Origin: Apiosordaria backusii
Lineage: Eukaryota; Ascomycota; Sordariomycetes; Sordariales; Lasiosphaeriaceae
Assembly (NCBI GenBank): GCA_030549205.1
Contig: JAUKTV010000014.1
Coordinates: forward strand, 248,001-312,000
Direction: 5' to 3'
DNA length: 64,000 nucleotides
Shown piece after piece: positions 22,887 to 33,322 of the stretch; the stretch's first letter is position 1, and the number at the start of each line of letters is the position of its first letter. The notes under the pieces were generated by a model that did no database searches, was not told the DNA's origin, and saw nothing but the letters and a program-made list of their open reading frames with translations. The translations under genes and the position numbers were made by a program.

Positions 22887-24562
22887 ATGGTATCCTCGCT
22901 CACCTCTTTGTTGGCTTGGACTGCCGTCGTGGGCGCTTCGCCTCTTCTCAGAAACCGAGCGGTTGATTCTCTCAATGAAGAGGCCACCGCCGAAGCCCAT
23001 CAGAGGGATGATGGTGCTACCCGGGCTTTCTCCAACGTTGAAATCAGAACATCAGATGGGAGATGCCTCTTCGTTGATGAGCTTTCGGGAGATTTCCGAG
23101 CAAATCTCACTCCGGTTCAGATTGCGGACTGCGGCTCTACCGATGGCCAAGGTTGGGACGTTATCACTGCCGGCGATCATATTAGGGGCAACGGCGTCGC
23201 ACTTATCGTCTCCTCCTTAACCAATGCTTGCTTGAACTTTGATTCGCGCCGACAAGCCGGGAACCAGCTTTTGCTCTTCTCGTGCGGTGGTCGGGCTGAT
23301 GGAGGTAAGTCAATTGTATCGCTATCAGGCGGTCATCTGGATATAAAACGCATTCTGACGTACCCCAGGCGGTGATGTGACCGACTCGCAGCTTTTTGAC
23401 TTTGACGGCGGCGCTGGCCCGCTTTCTTTGAGCCCCCAAAACGAGGGAGGAAACTTTTGTGCGACCGTCAGGGGAAACACACTTGATATTGCCAACTGCC
23501 AGGATGGGGACGCCAGCCAGACCTTCACCATCGGTGGTGGCGCCCCAGCTGGTGGCAACAACGGTGGTGACAACGGCGGCAATACTGATAACAACAATGG
23601 TGGTAACAATGGAGGCAATGGGAACGGAGGAAATGGTGGAAACGGGGGTTCCGGTAATGCCAGCGGCACTTCTACGTCGAGCTGTACTAAAAGTACTCGA
23701 ACAGTGACTGTCACTCCCACGACCGCTCCTTCAGCTGCCCCTGCTCAGTCCACCACCGCTGTCCCTGCCCCTGCCCCTGGCGCCGGTAATGGTAACGGCA
23801 ACGGTAATGGCAACGGCAACAACAACAACAACAACAACAACGGTGGCAATGGCAACGGCAACGGAAACATTCCTTCGGTCAATCCCACCGAGCCTGTCCC
23901 CGTATCTCGCGCGGGCGGTACTCTCCAGCCAACTGCCGCTGCCCAGTCCCATCAGCGCGACGAAGGTGCCACTAGAGCTTTCTCCGATGTTACGATCCGG
24001 GCACCCAACGGAAAATGCCTTTTTATTGATCCCACAGCTGGTGATTTCCGCCAGAATCTGATCCCAGTCTCGCTTGTCGATTGCACAGGTAGCCCGAACG
24101 AGAGGTTTGATGTCATCACCGCTGGCAAGCACAACAACAATCGGGAGCTCGCTGCTTTGATTGTCAGCACTTTGGTAAGCGTTCACCTGCCACCATCTCC
24201 CCACCCCCTTTAAGACAGCATTACTAAACCAATGGCATCAAACAGACCCAGGGCTGCATCAGTGTTGATCTCAGACGCCAGCCAGGAGACACAGTGACTT
24301 TATTCTCATGTGGTGGTCGTGCCGATGGCGGTAAGTCTTTCTTGGCTTTTCTTCACTCACGATATAGCGCACCCAGCTGACCGACCTTTTCGCAGAGGGC
24401 GAAACCGATGGTGCTCAGTTGTTTCCCTTCCTTGGACAAACCAGCTTCGCCTTCGCACCCCAAAACGAAAGGAACCAGACTTGCGTCGCGCCTGGAAATG
24501 GCAGACTCGAGACAGGGCCTTGCGCCACTGATGGATCTGAACTGTTTTCCATCTTTGAGTAG
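22887..24562 (+). CDS. Secreted tandem beta-trefoil (ricin-B-lectin-like) protein with Asn/Gly-rich linker
   Basis: Exons 22887-23304, 23369-24174, 24246-24330 and 24396-24562 give 491 residues. The N-terminus (MVSSLTSLLAWTAVVGAS) is a good signal peptide. Two homologous halves of about 155 residues each start with HQRD(D/E)GATRAFS and contain a (R/K)CLF(V/I)D box, a DVITAG box, a LFSCGGRADG box and a QLF-F motif near the end; a carbohydrate-binding beta-trefoil is the likely fold, but this is tentative. Between them lies a linker (about residues 193-325) made of GGN and GN runs plus a Ser/Thr/Pro part suited to O-glycosylation. The intron after CGGRADG is at the same place and phase in both halves, showing tandem duplication. 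It is probably a cell-wall or extracellular lectin; no toxin domain is seen. Confidence 0.82.
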
Positions 24563-25151
24563 ACTAAAGAGTGCGGGTGTCAAGGGTTTCAGTGCAGATC
24601 CCTGATTTTGAGGCCGTGTATGACCGATTATTGTAGAAGGTCATATAATCTGAGCTACAGATTGGCTTTGTTTCACTTCTATAAGGGCCGACGCTTTTGT
24701 TCAATTCTTCAATATTTTGTATTATAGGTACTTTTTGGTTTGATAAGGCGTTTTTATATTTGATAGACTCGAGGGTTGACTATTTGGGTCTATCTTCAGT
24801 CCCATAAATGTGCATGACATCAATGTCAACAAGGGGAATGTCCTATCTGTATCTTACTGTTGAGCGTTGTTGAATTGCCTGTCGTTGGCAGACTGCCAAA
24901 TTAAGCAAGCCCAAACCACTCCGCCATGATTGGTCAGCCGCTTTTCCAGTTCCCCGGATCTCGGCCCTGACATCACCGGAAATTTTGCAACCTCCCGCCA
25001 TCGCTTGCAGAGTTAGTACACCAACTAATAACGGCGCCCCACCAACGATTCCCTCAGGATACTATCCCTACAATCTGCTCAAAGCCCAAGAATGCCGCCA
25101 TTGCCCTGCATCAATCCTCCCGCCCCAGCGAGCCTCTTTATCCAGCTCAGC
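24563..25151. other. Spacer upstream of ISA2
   Basis: 3' region of the lectin-like gene (AT-rich, 24650-24790) followed by the GC-rich promoter and leader of ISA2. An in-frame upstream ATG at 25092 could extend ISA2 by 20 residues. Confidence 0.5.
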
Positions 25152-25967
25152 ATGCGCCGCCAGGCCTTCGCCGCCTCCCTCCCAATCCTCGATATTCTCC
25201 TCCCTCTCCCAGTGCGAAGCGCCGTTGCGCCAACTCGGGCGCACCACTCCATATCTGCCGCCGCCCGCACTTACCAAATACCTCACCGACCTGCCCACAG
25301 CCAGACTACGGTTAGAAGTTCTAGCTCATGGCGTGCCGCTTCTCACTCCCTCAGAGGTAGCAGGACAAGCCGGGCCTTCACTACCACCACTCCACGATTC
25401 GCCGCCGCCGCTCCCCCAAGCGGCACCACTCGCGCCATCTTCAACCCTCAAACCGACGATGACGGGCAAGAAATGATGTTGGAGATCACCCCACGCGCGG
25501 CCAAGGTCCGTCCCCCATATTCAAGCCCAGCTCGTTGAGATGTTTCTGACCTGTTGAGTAATTTGCAGCGTTTATCCGAGATCATGGCCAAAGACTCCAA
25601 TCCATATCTAGCTCTCCGCATCCAAGTAGAGTCCGGCGGTTGCCATGGCTTCCAGTATTTGATGAAGCTGGTCACTCTCCCACCTTCGCTGCCATCCACA
25701 ACCCAAACGCCAGAAGACGGAATGGGTGAAAAGGCATCCACCATTGGGGAAGATGATACCATATTCACATTTGCTGCCGAAGGGGAGAACATCGGTTCTG
25801 ATTTGACTGCTCCAAAAATAATTCTCGACACGCCGTCCCTCGAGCTATTGAAGGGGAGCAAGGTGGACTTTACGATGGAACTTATTGGGTCGCAATTCAA
25901 GATTGTGGATAACCCGTTGGCAACAAGCAGCTGTGGGTGTGGCACGAGCTTTGATATCAAGATATGA
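25152..25967 (+). CDS. ISA2: Mitochondrial iron-sulfur assembly protein Isa2
   Basis: Exons 25152-25505 and 25569-25967 (donor GTCCGT) give 250 residues. The A-type Fe-S carrier domain spans about residues 110-250: ITPRAAKRLSEI, VESGGCHGFQY with Cys143, and the terminal TSSCGCGTSF with Cys240 and Cys242; these three Cys are the cluster ligands of the family. The first 90 residues are rich in Arg, Ser and Ala with few acidic residues (MRRQAFAASLP...), a typical mitochondrial presequence. Isa2 works with Isa1 and Iba57 to make 4Fe-4S clusters for aconitase, biotin synthase and lipoate synthase. The start at 25152 was chosen because it begins the basic leader; 25092 is an alternative. Confidence 0.93.
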
Positions 25968-26336
25968 TTTTCTGAGGGGGTCCCCTCAAGCAGACAAGGA
26001 GACTCGGCATCCAATCAACAGAGATCTTTGTATCATTAGATACGGTGATAATACCGAAGACCTGAATATCACTCACACAACTCGCATCATTCCATGTCAC
26101 GTGGGTACAAACACACATTGAGCAGCAACTTCATAGAATTGGGCTGCGTCATGGCCAGTAATGGGAGCAGTCTACTTCATCGACTGGGGGAAGAGTGGTG
26201 TGCAAGAACGACTTCGTGTTGTGTGGTATTGATTCCCTGGAGCCACCCATTCCGGCTTCCTTTTAACGCCATGCACCCCTGCCAATTCCCATCCATGACC
26301 AAAGACAAAACCGCAAAACCATCAAAGCCCCATAAT
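25968..26336. other. Convergent 3' spacer of ISA2 and RPL7
   Basis: A 369-bp region between two 3' ends. No gene or repeat was recognised. Confidence 0.5.
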
Positions 26337-27877
26337 TTAGTTCATCTGGCGGATGAGGGCATTGATGTGCTCCTCACGGTTGCCAACGTCACCACCCTCA
26401 ATGAAGTGCTTGAACTTGCGGGGGCGGAAGCCACCGTTGGGGTTGCTGAGCTTGAAGGGCCAGAGGAAGTTGGCAGCCTGCTTGAAGTTGGGGCCGACAG
26501 TGACGATCTCGTGGATGAGATCCTCAATGCAGATGATGCCGTACTTGCCAAGGTTCTCCTCGACAATGCTGTTGTCGGTGAGGGCAATGCGCTGGCCGTT
26601 GACCTTGCCATATCCACGCTTGTAGATGAGCTCCTTGACGCTCTTGACGTTGGGGTAACCGTAGGCAACCCACGGCTCGACAACCTTGATCATCTCAGCG
26701 GTGGCCTTGGTGACGCGGACAAAGACACCATTGTTGATCTGGAGGAGACGGAGAAGCTGAAGGATCTTGCGGGGCTTGGGGGCGATCTTGTTGATACTGT
26801 GCCGACTTGTTAGCGAAGGTTCATGGGCGACGAGGTTGCTCGATGTACAAACTTACCCCTTGATGCGGACAATGAAGATCAACTTGGCCTCAGCGGGGAC
26901 GTAGAAGGCACCTTCCTGCTTGGCAGTACGGTGGAGGCGGATCTTCTCGCGCTCCTCCTCACGGTACTCCTTGACGTACTTCTCGGCGCGCTTGAAGATG
27001 ACAGCACGTTTCTCCTTGCGGGCCTGGAGCGATGAGTTAGCACGCTATTCGCAACGTGTGCCTCCAGAATACAAATGTCATCATCCATTGGTTCGATCAG
27101 ACCCGAAAGATGGTTAATTTAGCAACAGCATTGACGTATCTAGTCGCTAGGGTTTGTTGTGCATCATATCGTCCCAGAATACCAAAATAAGCAAAAATTA
27201 ACTTACAGCCTTGGCCTTCTCAATCTCGGCGGCGCGCTCAGCGCGGGCCTTCTCCTGCGACTTGCGCTTCTTCAGGAGAGTCTCGGGGACGAGAACATCG
27301 TTCTGAGTGGGGACGGAACTAAAACAACAGATCAGTACGAGGTCCAGACATACACGAGGTATGCGGTAGAGCGCCGGTAGAGAACTGCTGCCTCAGTGCG
27401 GCATTCTCTCGTGGCTGACTCGATGTTTAATGTCAGTCGACGGGCATCCCCGACTATGAATCAACATATCTCAGCTGTTCATAACGTAGGAGAAGAGCCC
27501 GTCTGTCGACAATCTGAACCGAAGTTCAAATGAATACTTGCAATCGCAAGGGGTGAGATCCTGACAAACCCAGTGAGGTTGTAGTCGGAACTCATCACCA
27601 CGCGGCAAATGAATTTAAGGGAGAAGATACATCTTCATCCCCAACACCCCATGAGACGTCTCTCAGTATGCAGGCCACACACCACCAGGCTTGCAAGAAA
27701 GAGGGAGAACCATGAGAGGGATCGAGCTGGAGCGATGCCCGGTTCGCGGAGGCAAACTCGAGAAAAGCGTCCAGTGAGAGGACCACGCCAATCTGCAGAA
27801 TCTCGTCGAGCGATACACGACGATACCATTCAGGGATTGAAGGGATAGATCGGGGGTGAGGCATACGTAGCGGCCAT
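26337..27877 (-). CDS. RPL7: 60S ribosomal protein L7 (uL30)
   Basis: Four exons: 27877-27867, 27318-27207, 27023-26857 and 26796-26337, giving 249 residues with exact phases. The first exon is only 11 nt (Met-Ala-Ala and part of Thr) and is separated by a 548-nt intron. Exon 2 has the basic ETLLKKRKSQEKARAERAAE helix, exon 3 FYVPAEAKLIFIVRIKG, and exon 4 INKIAPKPRKILQLLRLLQI and the conserved end FKLSNPNGGFRPRKFKHF. It is a large-subunit protein near the 5S rRNP. The 183-nt intron before exon 3 hosts a box C/D snoRNA. The gene is divergent from RPS14 across 319 bp. Confidence 0.97.
27094..27171 (-). ncRNA. Intronic box C/D snoRNA, snR39b-like (25S rRNA 2'-O-methylation guide)
   Basis: Within the RPL7 intron 27024-27206, the minus strand reads CGAT-ATGATGC (box C, 27167-27161), 60 nt, then CTGA (box D, 27100-27097) and TCG, so a short terminal stem CGA/TCG can pair. 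The stretch directly before box D, CCATCTTTCGGGT, is complementary to the conserved 25S rRNA segment ACCCGAAAGATGG. Counting five bases from box D puts the predicted methylation on the G, the equivalent of yeast G805 (snR39b); yeast snR39 and snR59, which target A807 two bases away, are encoded in RPL7A and RPL7B introns. Box C differs from consensus at one base. Confidence 0.75.
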
Positions 27878-28196
27878 TGTTCCGGTTGTCGACGTCGGCG
27901 GAGGTTGTCGTGGTGTTGCGAAGAAGCAGTGGGAAGGAATTTTTTGGCGGTGGCCACAAGAAAAAGGGTTGGTAGATTGGGAGCTTTGGGTGGGGCTGGG
28001 GTACGAGGGTACTTAGGGCTTTCCGCTCACAAATTGTTTGTGGCCCCGCACCCGTCTTTTTGCAGCCCGACACCGCCAACCCCCACAAGGCAATCTTCAC
28101 CGCACTGCCCGCCAAAATTCCCGAACAACTGGGGATCGTCCACATCGAAACAACAACCGCAAATTCCCAGGTCAAGTTTCCGGATCACCAGCCAAA
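27878..28196. promoter_or_regulatory. Shared divergent promoter of RPL7 and RPS14
   Basis: Only 319 bp separate the two ribosomal protein start codons. The interval contains a small inverted repeat (CACAAATTGTTTGTG near 28028-28042) and CTTAGGGCTTT, which resembles half a telobox. Co-regulation of the two genes is an inference from this arrangement. Confidence 0.5.
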
Positions 28197-28903
28197 ATGC
28201 CCCCAAGAAGGTCGCCCGTCCTGCCCAGGAGAACATCTCCCTCGGCCCTCAAGTTCGCGAGGGCGAACTCGTCTTTGGCGGTATGTTGTTCTTGGACGAT
28301 GCGACCCGTTTACGAGCTGGCCATAGCTAACGTTTTGGCATAGTTGCGAGAATCTTCGCTTCGTTCAATGACACCTTCGTCCACGTCACCGATCTGAGGT
28401 TCGTAGGCTCCTGAAAACCGGATATATGGGCAATCTTACGCAAGAAGAGGACGAGAAGACGCCTACGCTTGTTCTCGGGAAAGAAACTATATGGAAGGTT
28501 GTGGTTTTGAGGCTAACTTTGGGTGATTCCAGTGGCCGCGAAACCATCTGCCGTGTTACCGGTGGTATGAAGGTCAAGGCCGATCGTGATGAGTCCTCTC
28601 CCTACGCCGCCATGTTGGCTGCTCAGGACGTTGCGGCCCGCTGCAAGGAGCTCGGCATCACTGCCCTCCACATCAAGATCCGTGCCACTGGTGGTATGTG
28701 ATCCCCAAATGCGACCCGAGGTCGAGCAGATTGCTAACAAATCATCAATAGGTAACGGTACCAAGACCCCCGGCCCCGGTGCCCAGTCCGCTCTCCGTGC
28801 TCTGGCCCGCTCCGGCATGAAGATCGGTCGCATTGAGGATGTCACCCCCACTCCCTCCGACTCTACCCGCCGCAAGGGTGGTCGCCGTGGTCGTCGTCTC
28901 TAG
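28197..28903 (+). CDS. RPS14: 40S ribosomal protein S14 (uS11), apparent one-base deletion after the start codon
   Basis: Exons 28197-28280, 28344-28398, 28533-28693 and 28752-28903. From the codon pair Lys-Lys onward the frame is perfect: KKVARPAQENISLGPQVREGEL, RIFASFNDTFVHVTDLSGRE, MLAAQDVAARCKELGITALHI and the basic C-terminus RRKGGRRGRRL. With one extra C in the run at 28200-28204 the protein would start MPPKK and have the universal 150 residues; as printed, ATG-CCCCC-AAG puts the start out of frame. The context CAAAATG is excellent and no other in-frame ATG or splice option is near, so a C5-for-C6 miscall is the likely explanation. The protein sits on the 40S platform. Confidence 0.93.
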
Positions 28904-29742
28904 GTTATTGGGGCACTGGTGGTTGCATTTTTCGGGCTGGACTTGGTTCATATCTGGGTTTCACTGTGGCGTTGACAACTACGAGGGGAACGGCGTGGGA
29001 TTGCCTGGTCTCCATATTCTTGCGTTTGTCACATGTCGCTTCTGGCACAACTGCAGTTGATAAGGAAAGAATCAAAAGAAGGTGCTACTGAAGTAGCCAC
29101 CCAAAAATTCGTCCCGTCTTTGGCTATGCCCATGCGATAGTTTGAGTGGACCTGTCTTCCCGTTTTTGTTGATTCTCCATGTAATCATCAGTTTCGGTTC
29201 CGATATTAAGATTAAAAAATGAACATATATCGTGACTGCTTCTTCCAAAACATTTACACTGAATGGTGTTTGACAATACCAACTGTTCCTACTGTCCGGG
29301 AGAGCATTACACATTGTATGCTAGACGTAGCGCCAAAATGGCTGCTCACCGGTTCTACTGTCTTTGTTTCAAGTTGCAAAAAGACCGAGTATCAAACTTT
29401 CTAGCTTGTCTACCCTTCGACACCAATCAACTACCATACCAAGATCGACGACCTTTCTGGCCCACGTATTGAAATGTAGGCAAGGGTTAGTAGTCCTCAA
29501 GTCATCAAGTATAACACACATTTTCTACCGGCAAAACACAAATAGCACCACAGAATGCAACAAGACACGAAGAAAATCATGAATCAAACATTAACCGAAA
29601 AGAGCCCACGATTCTTGACTGCCTGCCTATGATCTAAACGTGGCGCAACACCTGAACGCACCCTGAGACCATTTTTGATACGTAACATGCCAAGCCCAAT
29701 GCAATAGCGCAACGAAAACCATGTATACCCATCGTAACAACC
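28904..29742. other. Convergent 3' spacer of RPS14 and eIF3c
   Basis: This 839-bp region has the 3' UTRs of both genes. It is AT-rich (29150-29560) and contains several short frames without family likeness. Confidence 0.5.
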
Positions 29743-32448
29743 TTAACCACGAACCGCAGCACCCAGAGCACCACCCGTAAACTGGGTGCCGCCAGCCTGT
29801 CGCTGGGCATTCCCCCCAGTGCGCGCACCACCTCTGCCGCCCCGTTGGCCACCGCCCCGCTGACCACCTCGTTGGCCATCCTTCCTGCTGAAGGCATTAG
29901 CCGACCCTTGTGTTCGCTGCTCCAGTGTGCGTTCGTTGGTTTCGATGAGCGAGCTCGCCTTGTCTGAGAGAGCCAGAGCCAAGCTCTGCAGACGGCTGAG
30001 CTCCACGCCCTTGCGGAAGATGACAGTTTCGGTGACCTGATCGAGGGCAGCAGCAAGCTCCTCGTGGCTGATCATTTTGCTGACAACCGCAGCCACCTTT
30101 CTGGAGTCGAGCTCGAACATTGCGCTCAACGTCGAGATGGCCAGTGTGTCGTAGAAGGGGGCATATGTGAAAAGGTAGGTGCGGAGACCCTCCTCCTGAA
30201 TCTGCTTGGCGAGCATAGTCTTGATCTCGTCGGCGCTCGGCATAAGCTCCCAGATCTTGATGCTGTGGATGAAGTGTGTAGCCTTCTTCCACTCACCAGC
30301 CGCAAGGGCCTTGGACGCCTGCATGACGTGATCGCGGGTATTCTCGGGGGGGCCGGTGAAGATTTGGCGCTCGTGATACTCGAGCATACGGCGGTATGTC
30401 TTGCTGATGACGCGCTTCTTGATATCAGGAGACGAACCAGTTTGGGCCAACAGTGGGATCTCGAGAAGCATGCTGCAGGTCAAGTACACACACTCCAAAA
30501 GCTCGAGGTTGATGTGCATATGGAATGGCAGCTGCCTTTGCTTCTCAAGACGCTCTTGCTCGGGAGAAACTTGGTTGAACCGCTGGATCATGACACCCTG
30601 GGCGAGAAGTTCCTTTTGACGTCCGCTACCGCAGATCTCTTGGAGAGTGTTCTGGGCGTCGTAGACAAGACCCTTGCGGAAGGCACAGAGACCAACCTGT
30701 ACAAGGGTGCGGTTGTAAAGAATCTGGGTGGCAATATCGAAGTTGGAAATGCTCTCTTGCAAATGCGAAGTCAGCATCATGTCACGGGCGTTGTAGTACT
30801 CGTCGTGCAGCGCCAAGAAGTACACTTGGCAGAGCATGGCGCGGGCACGAATAATGCCTTCACTGTGCTCAAACAGGTAGTTGCAGAGGATGTTGACAAG
30901 TTGGCTGGCATCATCCGACTTGTTGCGGGGGGTAATGGCGGAGTCGACGCCCGCGGAGATTTGCTTCCAGGCGTTCTCCTCCAGAATCTTGATGACTTGA
31001 GCAGGCTATGCAACGTTAGCAAATACGAAACACTAGACAGAGCCTGAGAGGTACGTACCTTGAAGTATACATGATCCAGGCGTCTTTGCGTAATCCTGTT
31101 GAGACTCTCTTGGGGAACTTCGAGCGAGGCATCCTTGCGGATGGTCTCATAATACAAAAGACCCTGTAAGATGATGTTGTATAGAGACCCCTCGTCGGTC
31201 AACCGCTCAATATACTCGGAGGTGTGAGGGTCAATAGCCTGAAGCGAACGGGTGAGCTCGTCATCAAGACGCTCAATGTACGAAACAACGCTGCCCGGAA
31301 TCCTGATGTACTTCTCCTCAGGGGCAAGAGTGGGCTGCTTCTCGTCATCATCCCACTCCTCGGCATTCTCAATCACAACATGATCTTTCTCGGTCTCGAG
31401 AATCTTGAGCAAAGCCGACAGCTCCTTCTCAGCCGCCTTCCAGTGCTCAAGCGGCATCACATTGCCGGCACCGGCACCCAGATCAAAGCGGGCAGACACA
31501 AGAGCCTGAAGAACCCGGATTCGCAGGTAAGGAGTGTTGGCGACCTTGCTGAGCTCCTCCATAATCTTGATTTGTTCAACGCGATCGGTGTTCTTCCTGC
31601 CTCTCGACTCGATGATGGAGCGAAGGTGCTTGAGGATGCTCTCTGGCGAGAAGGGCATAGCCTTGCCGCGCTTGTCGACTCGGGCAAAGCCCTTCTCCTC
31701 ATCCTCATCGGCCGCCTCGGGGACATACGTCTCCTGGACACGCAGCTTGGTGGATGGCTTGGGTGGGGGCACAACCTCGTCTTCGGACTCCATGAAAGCA
31801 TCGCTGTCTTTCCTGAAAGCGTCAATCTGGCTCTGGTAGTCCTTGTTGTTCTTCTTGACGCGCTGCTTCACAGCATTGAGGCCACGGGCATTGGTGGCGT
31901 TCATCTTCTTTGGTGTAACCTTCTGCTTGGCGAGGGTCTCGTTCATGAAATCCTCCAACTCGGCGATGCACTTGATGTAGCTCTTCGGCGCCTTGCCGCC
32001 ATCCTGCAGCTTGACAACCTGACGGTTCAGCTTATCGAACTCTGGCCAAACATTAGCAAACGAACGACGGGGGCATGGGATATAACCACATACCATTCGC
32101 GATAGAACCCCAGTCGTTGATCTTTTGACCGTTTTGGATAAGGGAGATGGTGGCCTCGAGTTCGTCGTGCCTCTTGTCCTTGGCGCTCTTGACCTTTGTT
32201 GTCCCCTCCTCGTCGCTTTCTTCGCTCTCGGAGGAGGCTTGGTCGAGCAAGAAACGAGACAGACCCTTCTTGGCGGGACCGGCCTCATCGTCGCTGGAGG
32301 AGGAGGAGGACTCCTCCTCTTCCTCCTCAGAAGACTCCTCCTGCTCCGCGTCCCTCGCCTCCTCTTCCTCGGAAGTGGAGTACAGCTCCTCCTCCTCGGA
32401 GCTGCTCTCGCTCGAGCTGTCGTCGCCGCCGCGGAAGAATCGAGACAT
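29743..32448 (-). CDS. NIP1: Eukaryotic translation initiation factor 3 subunit C
   Basis: Exons 32448-32094, 32041-31059 and 31005-29743 give 866 residues. The N-terminus MSRFFRGGDDSSSESS followed by long Ser/Glu tracts is typical of eIF3c and binds eIF1 and eIF5. The middle has ELEDFMNETLAKQK and the WKAAEKELSALLKILE helices; the C-terminal PCI domain covers about residues 600-800 (FELDSRKVAAVVSKMI, ELAAALDQ, the winged helix). The tail is an RGG region (repeats of GGQRGG) suitable for RNA binding and arginine methylation. eIF3c is a core scaffold of eIF3 on the 40S subunit. It is divergent from PRP8, an 874-bp interval. Confidence 0.97.
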
Positions 32449-33322
32449 GGTTGCGTTCGGTCGTCGAAAAGTTATCCTTGGGGGTTGCTGAGATCGGGGG
32501 TGAGGAATAACTCTGCGCAAGGACAGTCGTGGGTTGCCGGCGATGCACAGCAAAGTCTGAGGGTTGGAGGGGTTCGAGAATTAATTTTCGGTGAATGGTG
32601 ATTTTCTGGTGGGGCGAATTTGGGGCTAGCGAATGCTGTTTGGCCAGGAGCGCTGTGACAGACTCGAAACTAATGGAGCTTTTCTCCGGGCCTCGTCCCT
32701 ACTCTTTATGACGGCACCTGATGTAATCCAAAACGACACCCGATGCCCGAGACCTTGGGAAAATTTTACACATCCGCCGGAATCGTTCAGGTCGTTGTGC
32801 TTAAAGAGCTCCCCAAATATTGTTCTTGTGGGGCACCCTGGCCACTGAGTCAAGCCCACCCGCCACCGCACCAGATCAGCTGACCGCGCACGTGCTCTCG
32901 TTGTGGTGGTGACCGTTCGGTCTGCAGGTATCGGGGCGACCGGTGGCTTCAAACGGGGGGCTTGGCAAGACAGGACAGCTGACGGGGACCTAAGTCGCGC
33001 TAGCAGTTTCGCGCTGCTCTCGCCGTCGCGAAGAGCTGTTCCAGTTCGAGATTTTCTAAACCAAGGCGACAGCCAATTTCTGGCTTCACCAAAAATCAAC
33101 CACACATCCCGCAATCATCGCTGTGAACCGCTGCGGGATCATCGCATTTACTTCTCCCGCTCAGAAATGCGGACATAACCAACAAAAAGTCCATTTCTTC
33201 TCAAAGCGGACACCTTCGCCAGCTGCGACCGGCAAAGTTACGACGACTACGAGCGCCAACGAGGCGACCTTCATCCTTCGCTGTTGAAGTCTATCCGACA
33301 TTCCCCCATAGACTTCGTTGAA
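32449..33322. promoter_or_regulatory. Divergent intergenic region of eIF3c and PRP8
   Basis: An 874-bp region between the two start codons. It should contain both promoters and leaders. No further gene is supported. Confidence 0.45.

Noticed and set aside
27433..27598. Possible second box C/D snoRNA in RPL7 intron 1 (GTGATGA at 27598-27592 with CTGA at 27474-27471 or 27436-27433)
   Set aside because: The flanks do not form a terminal stem and the bases before either box D do not match an rRNA segment I know.
31224..32105. 293-residue plus-strand frame, and another at 30064-31047
   Set aside because: Both are antisense shadows of eIF3c, rich in Leu/Val because of the complementary codon bias.
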